NCBI GenBank assembly: GCA_949152475.1
Contig: OX424569.1
Location: forward strand, 26,829,950 to 26,893,949
DNA: 64,000 nt
Source of the DNA: Terebella lapidaria
Taxonomy: Eukaryota > Annelida > Polychaeta > Terebellida > Terebellidae
Direction of reading: 5' to 3'
Below, piece by piece: positions 12,201 to 21,698 of this stretch. Within the stretch, counting starts at the first letter, position 1; each line of letters starts with the position of its first letter. A program made the position numbers and the translations under genes. Under the pieces are notes generated by a model. That model was not told where the DNA came from. It worked only from the letters and a program-made list of their open reading frames with translations, and made no database searches.

Positions 12201-14955
12201 AGCATCCTGCCCTGGACTCAGTAAGCATTTAATACTCGTTTTATGGGTACTGATTCTCAATCAAGAGAACTCTAATATTCCCATACAGGCGCACATGTAC
12301 TCGTGAATCAAATACGCTGCATATACACTACAGTAGAAATAGACAGTAAATGAATATCGTATTGTTTGGAATACTATTGACTGCACTTAAAAACATCGAT
12401 CTACGTGCAATAATGATAAAATAAATAGAAGCATTAAAGTTTGAAATCTCCATTCAGGGACTGTAATTTTGTTTCGAATATGCTATTTAATTGAATTTTT
12501 TCGTATTGGAATTTAATTCATTGGAATTACATGGTAGTAAAGGCCCGGTCAGACAGCCGAAAACGCATGAATCACGTAAAAAATTTGGTTAAGATTTGGT
12601 TGTGCGTGATTGTTAGTGCAGAATTTGACAATTTTTGCTGATTCACGTGATGAAAAATCACTGATGAATTGCGCACTTCAGCGCAAATCAGATTTTTAAA
12701 AGTGATTGTCAGTGAATTTAGGTGAAATATACGTGTTACTAGAGCAGAACATGCGTGATATGTCTGTTATTCTTCAGTGAAAAGTCATTGATGAACGCGA
12801 TAGCGGCAACATTTTCGCGAACAATCGCTAATATTCTACGCATATTTCGCGCATTGTCCACGTAAGATCTACGCAACCTACGCAGAAATAACGTAAAGAC
12901 AACGTAAAACTGCGTAAAGTCTTACGCGAACCGATTTTTGAGTTGCTCAAAACCCGGAATCGCGTGAAATAATAATCCGGCGTACGACCACATACAACCA
13001 CTGAGGTTCCACGTAAGAAAAATGATGAAATACGCAAATGACAGATGTATCTAAAATTTTGTACGAAATTCATACGTAATTCATGCGTTTGGGCAGTGTG
13101 ACCGCGCCTTTAGGAGCAAGTCGTTTGTCGTTTCTGGAATACTTTATATTGTTTCGCAAAATAAAAACAAAAAAACACCCTCGTCATGATCCCATATGAC
13201 AAATATTTGTGTCACGACTAGAATGATTTGTGTCGCAGCACAAATATTTGTGCTGTGCGTGAAATCAATTATTTATTTTCGCATTGTTACTTCCAAAACG
13301 CGAGAATAATTATGTCATTTAGGAGCCACCGTATGATTTGATATATGCATTTTTACAGGCTGTGATCAAGCGACGGAGGTTCGCTGCGCAAACGGTTTCT
13401 GTTACACGCTTCCCGAGGAATGTAATGGAGTCAACGATTGTGGCGACTATTCTGATGAACCATTAGCTCGTTGTAGAGGTAAAAATCGTCACTTATTGGC
13501 TACTTTTCCCACGCTTATATCCTAGCTTGTGCTTAAATGCAAATCGCTGTACCATAGCTCGCGCAATTCAGCGGCCATATGTCGTCACAGTGATCGAAAC
13601 GCCTCAAGAGAGAAAGTTGAAAAGTGAAGGGAAGTAGTCACTGGCAAGTAATAAGTAGCAAATCGTTTGTCGTCTCTGGAATTATAAAGTAAATCGTTCG
13701 GCGTTCTGGAATTTGTCGTTCCTTCAGCTTTAGTATCGAAAATATTTTTAAATGACGTAATGTATGGGAAGTTCTTTCCCCCGCGAAAGAGGGATAAATA
13801 GTTTGATACAAATCGAGGTCGAATACTGAGCAAAATTTGGAGGAAAAAACCCAGTATTAAACATTTAGAGCACATTTTGTCCAACAATGCCCAACAACCA
13901 AATTCGGTCAATCTATTGTAGCGTTGTGACGTGGTAGTGACACACAGTAGTGACACCACGGTTATGGCGTGAACGTGCGGACAGGTTTATAAGACATTCG
14001 CTGACACTCCAGTAATGGGGTATACCTCTTTATCATGGGGTCGCCGAACTTTACACTATGTTTCATGGTTGTTGGGCAGCTATACGACTCGTATACTGAA
14101 TTCATCAGGTGTACAATACTATAAAAAGCAAACATATTTTACATATTGACTTGATGTCAGTTCATTCATCTGAAATAATCTTTCTATTTTATTTTATTCC
14201 TAGCTTGCTCGGGATACCGTTGTTCGGGGACTAATGTTTGTATCGACGCTGACAAAGTTTGTGACGGAGTGAATGATTGTGGAGATTTTGACGACGAAAG
14301 CGACTGCACTGCAAGTAAGTGGCATTGTCGCCAGTCAACACGAGACATCGTGCGACCCTCACTGTGATATCACACAACCACACTGACATCACAGATAGAT
14401 ATGACATCACGAACATGATATTGCTGAAATATCACTGTGATTAGTAATAAAAATGGCTGACATTTATGGAAACAAATTCACACAATATTCAAGAACATTC
14501 AAGAAATATTGGCATAGTGTTCAATTAACTCTATTCAAAGCGCAAGATAATAATAAAAAAAAAACAATTTAACCCAAAATTCACGTGCATACATGTACAT
14601 ATATATTCGTCTAAAATGAATTAGGGCACAAGAAACATTGCCTTCTGGAAGAGCTTTTCTGGAAGGATACATTACATGCATTTATTTGCACATATTTGGG
14701 CACCCATTTCCTTCTCCGAGACAACCTTTATCAGCCACGAGGCTTTTGACTTGTTCATGTTGGTCGTCACCGGATGATAAACCATGATCTTTGTACATTC
14801 TCCCCCCCCCCCCCTCTCTAGCGTCCACGACGGAATGCAACACTGCGAGTCACTTCCTCTGCACGATGCCGACTGACCGGTGTATACCCGCCGCTCTCAA
14901 GTGCGACGGAGTGGACAACTGCTCCGACGGGTCGGATGAATCAGGCTGTAAGTAA
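5821..14955 (+). CDS. EGF / Ser-Thr-rich / LDLa mosaic gene (partial, multi-exon)
   Basis: At least fourteen exons share one layout: AG acceptor, phase 1 start, phase 1 end, GT donor. In order they are one calcium-binding EGF-like exon, three Ser/Thr/Pro-rich linker exons and ten LDLa exons. All but possibly the last are symmetric (1-1), so any subset can be joined or skipped without breaking frame. LDLa modules are ~40-residue calcium-dependent, disulfide-bonded modules of extracellular or membrane receptors that bind lipoprotein-like or protein ligands. No signal peptide, transmembrane segment or other domain is visible in the window, so the product is either secreted or anchored by exons I cannot see. 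The 5' end is missing. The 3' end is either the TAA directly after the last LDLa exon (14953-14955) or a short terminal exon at 15239. Exon membership in one transcript is inferred from order, strand and phase. Confidence 0.85.
6307..6393 (+). CDS. Ser/Thr/Pro-rich linker exon 1
   Basis: An 87-bp phase 1-1 exon following a CTTCAG acceptor and ending at GCG|GTACTT. The 29 codons are dominated by Thr, Ser and Pro, as expected for an O-glycosylated mucin-like linker. It is similar to the exons at 6853 and 7320, and its downstream intron begins like the one after 7382, which indicates exon duplication. Confidence 0.75.
6394..6565 (+). repeat. Duplicated intron segment (copy 1)
   Basis: Sequence directly downstream of linker exon 1 matches that downstream of linker exon 3 (7383-7535). 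Both start GTACTTAT, contain a GGTTACGGT block and continue to a CAACCCACAGATGAAAG block. This shows the linker exon was duplicated together with its 3' intron. Confidence 0.7.
6853..6966 (+). CDS. Ser/Thr-rich linker exon 2
   Basis: A 114-bp phase 1-1 exon with acceptor TTTACAG and donor CCG|GTACTT. It encodes 38 residues, of which roughly half are Thr, with scattered Ile, Val and Glu. It is the longest of three consecutive threonine-rich linkers between the EGF and LDLa modules. Its intron also starts GTACTTAT, like the introns after the other two linkers. Confidence 0.75.
7320..7382 (+). CDS. Thr-rich linker exon 3
   Basis: A 63-bp phase 1-1 exon (21 codons) with acceptor TTCACAG and donor CCG|GTACTT, almost entirely Thr with Glu-Pro and Glu-Leu interruptions. 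It is a mucin-like spacer just before the LDLa series and shares its 3' intron sequence with linker exon 1. Confidence 0.75.
7383..7535 (+). repeat. Duplicated intron segment (copy 2)
   Basis: Diverged copy of 6394-6565, immediately downstream of linker exon 3. It shares the GTACTTAT start, the GGTTACGGT core and the CAACCCACAGATGAAAG end. Confidence 0.7.
7893..8036 (+). CDS. LDLa exon 1
   Basis: A 144-bp phase 1-1 exon between CCCTGTCAG and GTAAGTG. A short E-E-P-T-T-T-A-P-P linker precedes a full six-cysteine LDLa module ending C-D-G-S-S-D-C-x-D-G-S-D-E-x-x-C, with the Asp/Glu calcium ligands intact. It is the best-preserved module of the series. Confidence 0.92.
8180..8668 (+). repeat. 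46-bp minisatellite built from a splice-acceptor segment
   Basis: About nine to ten copies of a ~46-bp unit. Each contains TTATTTTACTTGTGTAAC, then CCCCCGCAG and GGTTGCCC.GGGGATACTCTG. The last, diverged copy ends in CCCCCACAG|GCTGCTCCGGGGAC, which is the real acceptor and first codons of LDLa exon 2. The array is therefore a tandem amplification of an intron-exon junction. It is interrupted at about 8435-8506 by an unrelated poly(T)-bearing insert. Confidence 0.9.
8435..8506 (-). mobile_element. Short poly(A) retro-insert
   Basis: This segment interrupts the minisatellite. Read on the minus strand it ends with ...GAATAAAG.. followed ~10 bases later by a run of A, which is a polyadenylation signal plus poly(A) tail. 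That is the signature of a short reverse-transcribed insert (5'-truncated LINE, SINE or processed RNA). No target duplication is clear because the flanks are repetitive. Confidence 0.55.
8669..8779 (+). CDS. LDLa exon 2
   Basis: A 111-bp phase 1-1 exon with acceptor CCCACAG and donor GTAAGTT. It encodes a six-cysteine LDLa module with C-D-G-V-N-N-C and a variant N-A-D-E in place of G-S-D-E before the last Cys. Its acceptor region is the parent, or a member, of the upstream minisatellite. Confidence 0.9.
8821..8861. repeat. (TTA)n microsatellite
   Basis: About thirteen consecutive TTA units in the intron after LDLa exon 2. Confidence 0.9.
9180..9252. repeat. (ATT)n/(AAT)n microsatellite, inverted
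   Basis: ATT units switch to a long AAT run within one stretch, which makes the tract partly self-complementary. It is intronic, just upstream of LDLa exon 3. Confidence 0.85.
9311..9421 (+). CDS. Degenerate LDLa exon 3
   Basis: A 111-bp phase 1-1 exon with donor ACAG|GTATGTG. The acceptor AATTTTGAAG has a poor pyrimidine tract. The frame is open and clearly LDLa (C1, C2, C3, C5 and S-D-E present), but the fourth and sixth cysteines are replaced by Asp and Pro. In LDLa these two pair with each other, so one disulfide has been lost cleanly. It is either a structurally relaxed module or an exon decaying while still open. Confidence 0.7.
9928..10044 (+). CDS. LDLa exon 4
   Basis: A 117-bp phase 1-1 exon between CTGGACAG and GTAAGTC. 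It encodes a complete six-cysteine LDLa module with [16 protein letters not shown]. The calcium-ligand acidic residues are present. Confidence 0.9.
10420..10536 (+). CDS. LDLa exon 5
   Basis: A 117-bp phase 1-1 exon between GGGACAG and GTAAGAC. It has six cysteines with [16 protein letters not shown]. The usual Asp before C5 is Gln and the Ser of SDE is Ala, so calcium binding may be weaker. Confidence 0.88.
10735..10854 (+). CDS. LDLa exon 6
   Basis: A 120-bp phase 1-1 exon between TGTGCAG and GTATGTT. It has six cysteines with [16 protein letters not shown]. The module is complete, with Thr replacing Ser in the SDE motif. Confidence 0.9.
11090..11345 (-). repeat. Dispersed repeat copy A (unknown family)
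   Basis: Read on the minus strand it begins GTGTCCCATTATAAATCATA and includes AGTCCCATTTGGG, GCGATTCAA.AGCAA and GTTTTTGAGAAAATGG in the same order as 56862-57110 on the plus strand. It is an interspersed repeat lying in the intron between LDLa exons 6 and 7. I do not recognise the family. Confidence 0.7.
12107..12220 (+). CDS. LDLa exon 7
   Basis: A 114-bp phase 1-1 exon between ATTTGCAG and GTAAGCA. It encodes a complete six-cysteine module with [13 protein letters not shown] and Ala-Ser-Cys at the end. Confidence 0.9.
12540..13110. mobile_element. Non-autonomous DNA transposon (MITE) with ~40-bp TIRs
   Basis: The left end AAGGCCCGGTCAGACAGCC and right end GGCAGTGTGACCGCGCCTT are imperfect inverted repeats. 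Similarity continues through AAACGCATGAATYACGTA for about 40 bp. The element is 571 bp and is flanked by TA on both sides (12538-12539 and 13111-13112), consistent with a TA target duplication. It has no coding capacity and is intronic, between LDLa exons 7 and 8. The superfamily is uncertain. Confidence 0.75.
13359..13478 (+). CDS. LDLa exon 8
   Basis: A 120-bp phase 1-1 exon between TTTACAG and GTAAAAA. It has six cysteines with [13 protein letters not shown]. The spacing to the last Cys is extended by a few residues (P-L-A-R) relative to its neighbours. Confidence 0.88.
14204..14314 (+). CDS. LDLa exon 9
   Basis: A 111-bp phase 1-1 exon between ATTCCTAG and GTAAGTG. It encodes a complete six-cysteine module with [16 protein letters not shown]. 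Confidence 0.9.
14822..14951 (+). CDS. LDLa exon 10 (last recognised)
   Basis: Acceptor CCCTCTCTAG after a C-rich tract. It encodes a complete six-cysteine module with [16 protein letters not shown]. Unlike its neighbours it cannot end in phase 1: the sequence after the final Cys is TGT AAG TAA. Either translation stops at 14953-14955, or the exon ends in phase 2 at 14951 before GTAACC and joins a terminal exon at 15239. Confidence 0.85.
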
Positions 14956-15238
14956 CCATGGTGATCACGTGCATTGACGTGCTAGTACTTACGTAGTCCA
15001 CTGGGGGAACTCCATAATTTAATTCCATCTTCCCAGTCGGAACGTGAAATATAAATTGCCCCCTACCGGGCTCCGTATGTACAATATTGAATCCATTCTA
15101 CACAATGTTCATTTTCATTGTTTATTATGTTATATACTCTGATATTTAGCGTCACTAAATGTAATTTATATTCAATCATTGCTTATTTACACTGTTATGT
15201 TTTTAATGTAACGATCTATACATATATTTTTTTAACAG

Positions 15239-15329
15239 GTACTCCTTGAATGCATTGAACAAGACCGCCAAGTTTTTGAGGATTCATACATACAGTGTAC
15301 TGTACAGTGGTTTGAATCAGAGTTGGTGA
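15239..15329 (+). CDS. Possible terminal exon of the mosaic gene
   Basis: Acceptor TTTTTTTAACAG is strong. Joined in phase 2 to the exon ending at 14951, it adds about 30 residues without recognised features and ends at TGA 15327-15329. It is equally possible that the gene stops at 14955 and this is 3' flank. Confidence 0.3.
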
Positions 15330-17409
15330 AGCGTGTGACATCAAAAGTACATATGCAGAGCTTTTGATATTTATTGCACATATATACATTGTAATATACA
15401 GCTAATTCCTAAACAACCGCACATACAATCAGCTTATTAATTGTTGTGTTTATTGGAAACTTGCCCAGGATATGATAGGATTTATAGAACTGCATCATTG
15501 CAATATAAAGTATGAAATCTTTCAGTACTTCACATAGCCAATACATGATAGCATTTTCTTCCATCTGTTCACATGTCTACATATATAATATAATATGTAG
15601 CACGTTGGTTTATCTTCACATATTTGTGTTCAGATTTGTTATCGATTTTATATATATTTACTACTTAGGGTCATGTACATTGCGTTCAAAATACTACATG
15701 TACCATGTTGCTTTGTATGATTCTTTTGTTTGATGTGTTTTCAACTCAGATCATTTGAATTCAACCAATTGTTTCCCGTCACCCAGCTTCTTTCCTTAAA
15801 GAAGTAAAAAAGGTATTTCAAACAGTTTCGTACAACGTACAATTCTCCTATACTTGTGTGCTTTCAAAAAGTGATCTTGTGTTTTTCCTCCAGTTGATAT
15901 TCATTTTATTAGATTCCATATAGAACTAGAAATACGTCCATTAATAGTTTGCATGTCAAAACATACAATCACATTCACGTTTGTCCAGCTATTAATGGCA
16001 CGACCATTGATGAATATTCGTGACGTGTTTGCGCATGTCACATGAACATTCATCAGATAATTCATGAGATCAGATGAATATTAATGAGGATGAAATGATT
16101 ATGTTAATTATGTTGTTTATTTCGGGTATCATGCTTTTACACTATTGTGTCATAATGTTGTACTACAATTATGGATTGTTTACTCACTGAATACAAAACA
16201 TCCCGTGTTTATTCTGTGCATACAAATACCATAACAATTCTAACAAGTGATTCGTGTTGCTGTATAATTATACCAGTGACAGATTCAGGGACTGGAATAA
16301 ACAAAGTACATTTTAATTTTATTCTTTATTCACTTTATTTTGTCGTAGCACAAGCATTATACATGCACACGGAGTTCATTTTTTTTTCGACTAATTATGT
16401 TTAGTTGGATTTGTTCACGTGATTTTAGACACTTATGAAATTCTAACTTTTTATGAAATTCTAACTTTTTTTATGAACTGACACTTCTTTCCAAACACCG
16501 ACACATCCAACAAGAACCAAAACAATACTGAATGAAACACCTGAAGTCACTGTGGTATTTTATTCGAATATTAGCATGTCAGGGTAAGAGATGTAGTGTA
16601 GTGAATTGAAATAGGAAGGAACACAAATAAAGAATCAGTTGAACAGTAAAAAAACAAACATTGTTCAGTCATACAAAACATACGCTAATGAAAAGATGTC
16701 TCATATCTAAAGACCTGTCCAATTTTCATCAAATGAAGTAACAAAATGGTTGCATTGTGATCATGTGAGGATCGCTCATAATGCAACCGGTATCATACTA
16801 CTCACAGCAAACTACAATGATTTACAAAAGTCAACATTAACTCGTTTATGCATGAAAAAAAGATGCTTGTGAATGTCTTTAAAATAGCAACCGCAAAAAA
16901 AACCGTCTTCTCCGAACAAAAATATAATATGATTCGTGATAATCTACCACTATCACAGACACGCCCAGCTCTAGGGTGAATATTAATTGGTCGCGTTCGG
17001 ATATTTCTTTCTATTTCCTCTATTATTGATACATGTTAATAAATGAATGCTCGAAGTACAAACATCACTAGAATATTTTTAAAGTGATATGGTTGTCAAC
17101 ATGCATACAATCACAGACTTATTTTCTTTTAGCCGATTCAAGGCGTCCACAATCGTCCTTAATAGGAAGTGTTCAGGAATATCTGCAATTATCGCCAGCT
17201 GGCAGCACTGCTTGGAAGTTCACATTGCTCTCTTGGACAGCTGTTCCAATGTGGCAAGGGCATTGAACAACTTTTTTTCAAAAGTAGATTGTTGTAATTT
17301 ACATTTTCTTCTGCTCTCATTTTCAAGTCGTTTCTTTTTCACTGCAAATCATGAACTCAGCTCAAGTGGTGCATTTACACCAGTGGCTATTCCTTTGATA
17401 CAGCTGTAT
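15330..17409. other. Intergenic stretch between mosaic gene and NHL pseudogene
   Basis: AT-rich, with no supported gene. Most of it (15845-17090) is one copy of the segmental duplication described separately. Confidence 0.6.
15845..17090. repeat. Segmental duplication, copy 1
   Basis: Diverged but collinear with 18895-20165. Shared blocks include ATAACAATTCTAACA, GTGTTGCTGTATAATTATA, ATGGTTGCATTGTGATCATG and AACACTAGAATA-like ends in the same order. It lies immediately 3' of the minus-strand NHL-like gene, so it may be the duplicated 3' flank of a formerly tandem gene. Confidence 0.75.
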
Positions 17410-18229
17410 CTAGAGTTTGACTCTGTAGAGACTGATGGTCTTGTCTGAAGTACCAACGTAAAGGAACTTGTCCCGATAGAGAGCTAGGAATTTGGGGCGT
17501 CTTTCCATTTTGATGACCTCTCGCAGAAAGTTTCCGTCTCTGTCGAACATTAACACAGCTTTCTGTGCCATGTCTGCAACGAGAATGTTGTCTCTGGAGT
17601 CAACACAAACCCCTTCAGGATCCTTCAGATTGTTGTCGAAACGAAACATGTAGTCACCACGCTCGTTGTATACGTTTATGTCGTGAGCAAACGTTCTCTG
17701 CGAAATTATTATCCTGCCTTGGCTGTCAACTGCTATGTAGTGCCAAGCTGGCTCCTTCTTTGACCACAAGATGTCGCCAGTGCTGGGGTCAATTTTGAAC
17801 AAGTTGTCACCTTTTATTCTCAAACAACCCACCAAAAGCTTGTCGTCAGGAGTGAAGGCCAACCCTTCAACACCTGAAACGTTCCTGTGGCGTTTGACTG
17901 TACATCGGTCATCAATTGACGATCATATGTATATACCGTCATCGCCTTCGACGGTGCATCCAGTATCTTTGTCTATGGCAATTCCGTCAACTAAAGTGTC
18001 CAATGTATAACTCTCGATGTGTTTGCAGCTGTGTAAAGAATATAGAATGATCTCTCTCGCAATAAATCCTCCTTGTAAAACGACAACACTACCATTCGGC
18101 ATTAAAGAAATGTCAAAGATCTTTTTTTGTCTGCCCGGTCCACGCAAGATCCGCTCGCTCTTTCGTTTCCACCAATGCTACTGCAGTATTATCCGTAATA
18201 CTTCCTTCCTCTGATGTGTTTTTTGACAT
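17410..18229 (-). pseudogene. NHL-type beta-propeller gene, damaged (TRIM/NHL-like)
   Basis: A single-exon minus-strand frame from ATG 18229 to a stop at 17410 encodes propeller-like repeats. Examples are the blade core G-V-C-V-D-S-R-D-N-I-L-V-A-D, followed by V-L-M-F-D-R-D-G-N-F, and a preceding Y-I-A-V-D-S-Q-G-R-I. These match the NHL repeats at the C-terminus of TRIM2/3/32/71-like ubiquitin ligases and relatives. No RING, B-box or coiled coil is present. Two lesions are visible: a one-base shift in an A7 run near 18130 and an in-frame TGA at 17923-17925. Outside these the frame and repeat signature are well kept, so decay is recent, or the A7 shift could be an assembly error. Such genes form large families in lancelets and molluscs, which makes a dead duplicate plausible. 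Confidence 0.75.
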
Positions 18230-21200
18230 ATCAACATCGTAAAAGCTGGGTGAGGAATTCATGATCAAATCCTGCTATGGGATATCACAATTTAAACCAT
18301 ATACAGTTTTTGATTCCAGAAATAAACATTATAGTTTTTTGTTGACCTCACCAAATCATACATAATCGGTTTTTCGATTTCCACACTGGACAGTGAAAGG
18401 TCATCGGTAAAAATACGATACAAACAACACAGTCGTCACTGAAAGTCCGCACTTTGATCCATGTTATCAAGTATACTCAAGATATTGGATCTAGTGATTA
18501 AACTCAGAGCTCCTTGAGCGAACAAATTGAACGTTCGTTGATGGTTATAAGAGAGAGCCGCCACCTCGATTGATATACCTACCGAAATCGACGGATGTAT
18601 ATCAATCCATGTATGAATGACTATTTACTCTGGTCAACCGGTGTTTTTTTTTGTTTACTTGTAATCGGCACCTATAAATAAGTACACAAATTCTGTCAGC
18701 ACTATGCAGCAAGACCTTTTTGCATGTTATTTTTTTTTGGGGAATGCATGACAGGTGCCACATATGGGGCAGGAAATCTCCACTCTTTTATTGAACACCT
18801 GATGTTACCTCCTTATGGCCATATAATGGAGGTTCATGAAAAACCAATTAGTATTCTAACCAATTCTTAAAACAATTTTCAGTACATTGTTATCTACCGA
18901 TGTGCTTTCAGAAAGTGATATTCATGTATTGTTCCTGGGGTGGGTATTTGTTATATATTGAAATATACGAAATATATTTCATGTATAACTAGAAATTCCT
19001 CCAGTAATAGTTTGTACGTCACGGTCAGAACATACCACTTTCAGGTCTGTCCAGTTTTTCACAGTAGACCAATGATGAGTTTTGCACACGTCACAGATGA
19101 ATATTAATGGTTTTCTTGCACACGGCGCAGGGTGAGATATACTAATTATGTTATTTGAATACAGGTGTTATGTTTTTTCACCACTGTGTCCTATTGTCTG
19201 ATTACAATTATGTTTTGTTTACTCGTTGAATACAAAGTGTTGTACAGTTATCTAAACAAAATAACAATTCTAACACTGATGCGTGTTGCTGTATAATTAT
19301 AAGCCTATACCAGTAAAATTAAGGGCTGGAATAAGAATTAAAATTTTCATTATTTTATATATATAAATTTTCTCATTATTATTTTCTTTTTTTATTCACT
19401 GATATATTATACATGTACAGGATGTTTATGTTCCTTCCACGTGTATACTGTATAAAAGAAATTGCCATAATTTCAGATAGTTAGTGATACACTATATATA
19501 TCAGAAAATAAAACGTCAGCTTTTTAGTACTACTTATATTTTACCGGTATTGTAATATTAAAATAATTGATACTAATATGTGTTTAGATCAGCACTTGTC
19601 ATTTTAGAACATTTTTAAAAATTATTCCTTTTCGGTGAATAGAAATTTATTTCTTGACACATCCTACAAGAACTGAAAGAATCGTTACAGTTGTATTTTA
19701 TTTGAATATCATAATATGTCGGAACAAAATCTGTAAAGTATACGTAGTGATCGGCCTAAAAGAAATATATTATGTGGCACTAGTTACTGTCGATCAATCC
19801 AAATAAACATTATTCAATCATACAAAACAAAAGCCAATGAAGCAATATTTTATGTTTGAGAATTCCACTATCCATCAAATAAATGAACAGAATGGTTGCA
19901 TTGTGATCATGTGAGGATCGATCATAACGCAACTGATAGCCTCAAGCGCCCCAGCGATTTCTATGTCGGAGAGAGCCAATGCTGGGCCTAATATCCTACA
20001 TAATACACGCATATACCATACACGCATATATCATTCAAACTCAATGTCATGACGTATAAATTTATTCATAGATTTTCCCCTTTCATCTATCATTAGATGA
20101 ATGCTAAAAAATATGTATGTCCGAAAACAAACAACACTAGAATACATTTTCAATGTGATATCGATCCATTTTCTGATATGATCCAGTCCAGTTACAACCC
20201 TTCAAGGTTCATTTTTTCCCTTACCTACATGTACTTTCTGTTAGCCTAATCAATTGTGCAGTGGTGTAATGGCGCATTCCCTGTGGGCACAGCCTGTATT
20301 TGCAAGTGACAAAATTACGATTCTAGATAATAGACGATGATATCCACGAGAATGCTCATACAAATGTGTCACTCGTATATCATACATGTACTAAAGTGGC
20401 ATTTGAAGATGTAAGAAGTATTTTCGAAAGCAACAAAACAGTTCATTTGCAGTTTCCAGTTTCATGTGTATAAGCCTACTTCGATCGCACATAAACGTTC
20501 GCAGTTCTTGACAATATCTGCTGTAAAACTAATAACTATGCCAATATCAAGTTACACCTTGTATACACCCATGTTTTTTGGGAGCCGTGGAACTCGGAGA
20601 TAAAAACGGCATAACATTTTGAGGCAATGCCTGAAGTCCACACCCCAGATACAAACTATTATCATGAACACGTCTCACATACAGACAAACTGTTACCAGA
20701 CATGGAGCGGTACGATTTACGTTCGCTACTTGAAGATCTAATTGCCCCGGAACGGGAAAGCCTTACGACCTAACCAATGCTAGAGGTACTTTCTAACAAG
20801 TGTTGCCCATCGTGGTGCTGTGCGCTACACTGTACTCGCCTGTTTAATAGTGGGTACGGGTGAGCCACGCCCATGCAGCCCGCGTACACTACAGTTTGCT
20901 GTCGTTTTTCCCGCCGAAAAAAACAGCAACTGTTCACAGGGCAGGTGCGGCCCAAGAGCCTGACCCACGGGATTAACCCACGGACGGCGCACGAGGCGGC
21001 CCCATACACCACACCGTGGCACGGCTACACACCGAAATAGCTCCCGCATCTGGGCGGCGATCTGGATATCAAGTTCACAGGGCGTAGCTTGTGTTTTGTC
21101 TGTCTGCATTGCGGATAGTTTTCGCGTGTGGACCATTGGCGGGCATGCTTACAATATAGCGATGGGGAAGTCCCTTTGCCTACACGTACAAGTATGAACG

Positions 21201-21610
21201 CAAGACAGGATCGCCAATAAAACAATATCAACTGATAGGGAAAAGCAAGAGTGTTCTGGATATTCCACGTCGATTAGTATTGATCAAGATTTTGCTGGAA
21301 GAGGTGTTGTTCGGCGCAGGTATCCACGCAGAAACGATCTTCTTGCTGTTTCATTCCACATGTTCGTTTTTTTCGAACGGCAAGGCCAAAGTTCCATATG
21401 AAACGGACAAGAATATGTAGGTAATTTAAACTCTGTCTGCCTAGTCTCACAACGGTGGTGTTCCGGCCTTGCCATTCACTGGCATCTACATAATATCCTC
21501 GTGCACTTGCAAAGTGCAACACTTGAACGCTTGGGAAAAGTTCGGGGAAAATAACCCGAGGAAAAGTTGCAAAAATCGAGACAGGCACTCGCCCAGATTA
21601 CGACAGCGGA
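18230..21610. other. Intergenic region upstream of the glutamate-receptor-like gene
   Basis: No supported coding region. Contains the second segmental duplication copy (18895-20165). The last ~800 bp (20800-21600) is distinctly GC-richer with several CpGs, compatible with a promoter region for the exon at 21611. No clear TATA box was identified. Confidence 0.5.
18895..20165. repeat. Segmental duplication, copy 2
   Basis: Collinear with 15845-17090, offset by about 3.05 kb, with many substitutions and indels. The copies bracket the NHL-like pseudogene. Confidence 0.75.
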
Positions 21611-21698
21611 ATGCGGAGTCAGCTGCTGTTGTTGGTCGGCTTGCTCTGGTTGAGCTATGTCCAGGTCAGCCTCGGGGATACCACAGAGAGCCCGTCAG
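21611..21698 (+). CDS. Signal-peptide exon (proposed exon 1)
   Basis: ATG at 21611 begins a 29-codon exon plus one base, with donor CAG|GTGAGT. The protein has an Arg near the start, a leucine-rich core (L-L-L-L-V-G-L-L-W-L) and a likely cleavage after ..V-S-L-G, then Asp-Thr-Thr-Glu-Ser-Pro-Ser. It is a convincing secretory first exon. The phase (1) and the S/T-rich continuation fit the acceptor at 48691. No other recipient exon is visible before it, apart from transposon sequence. Confidence 0.75.
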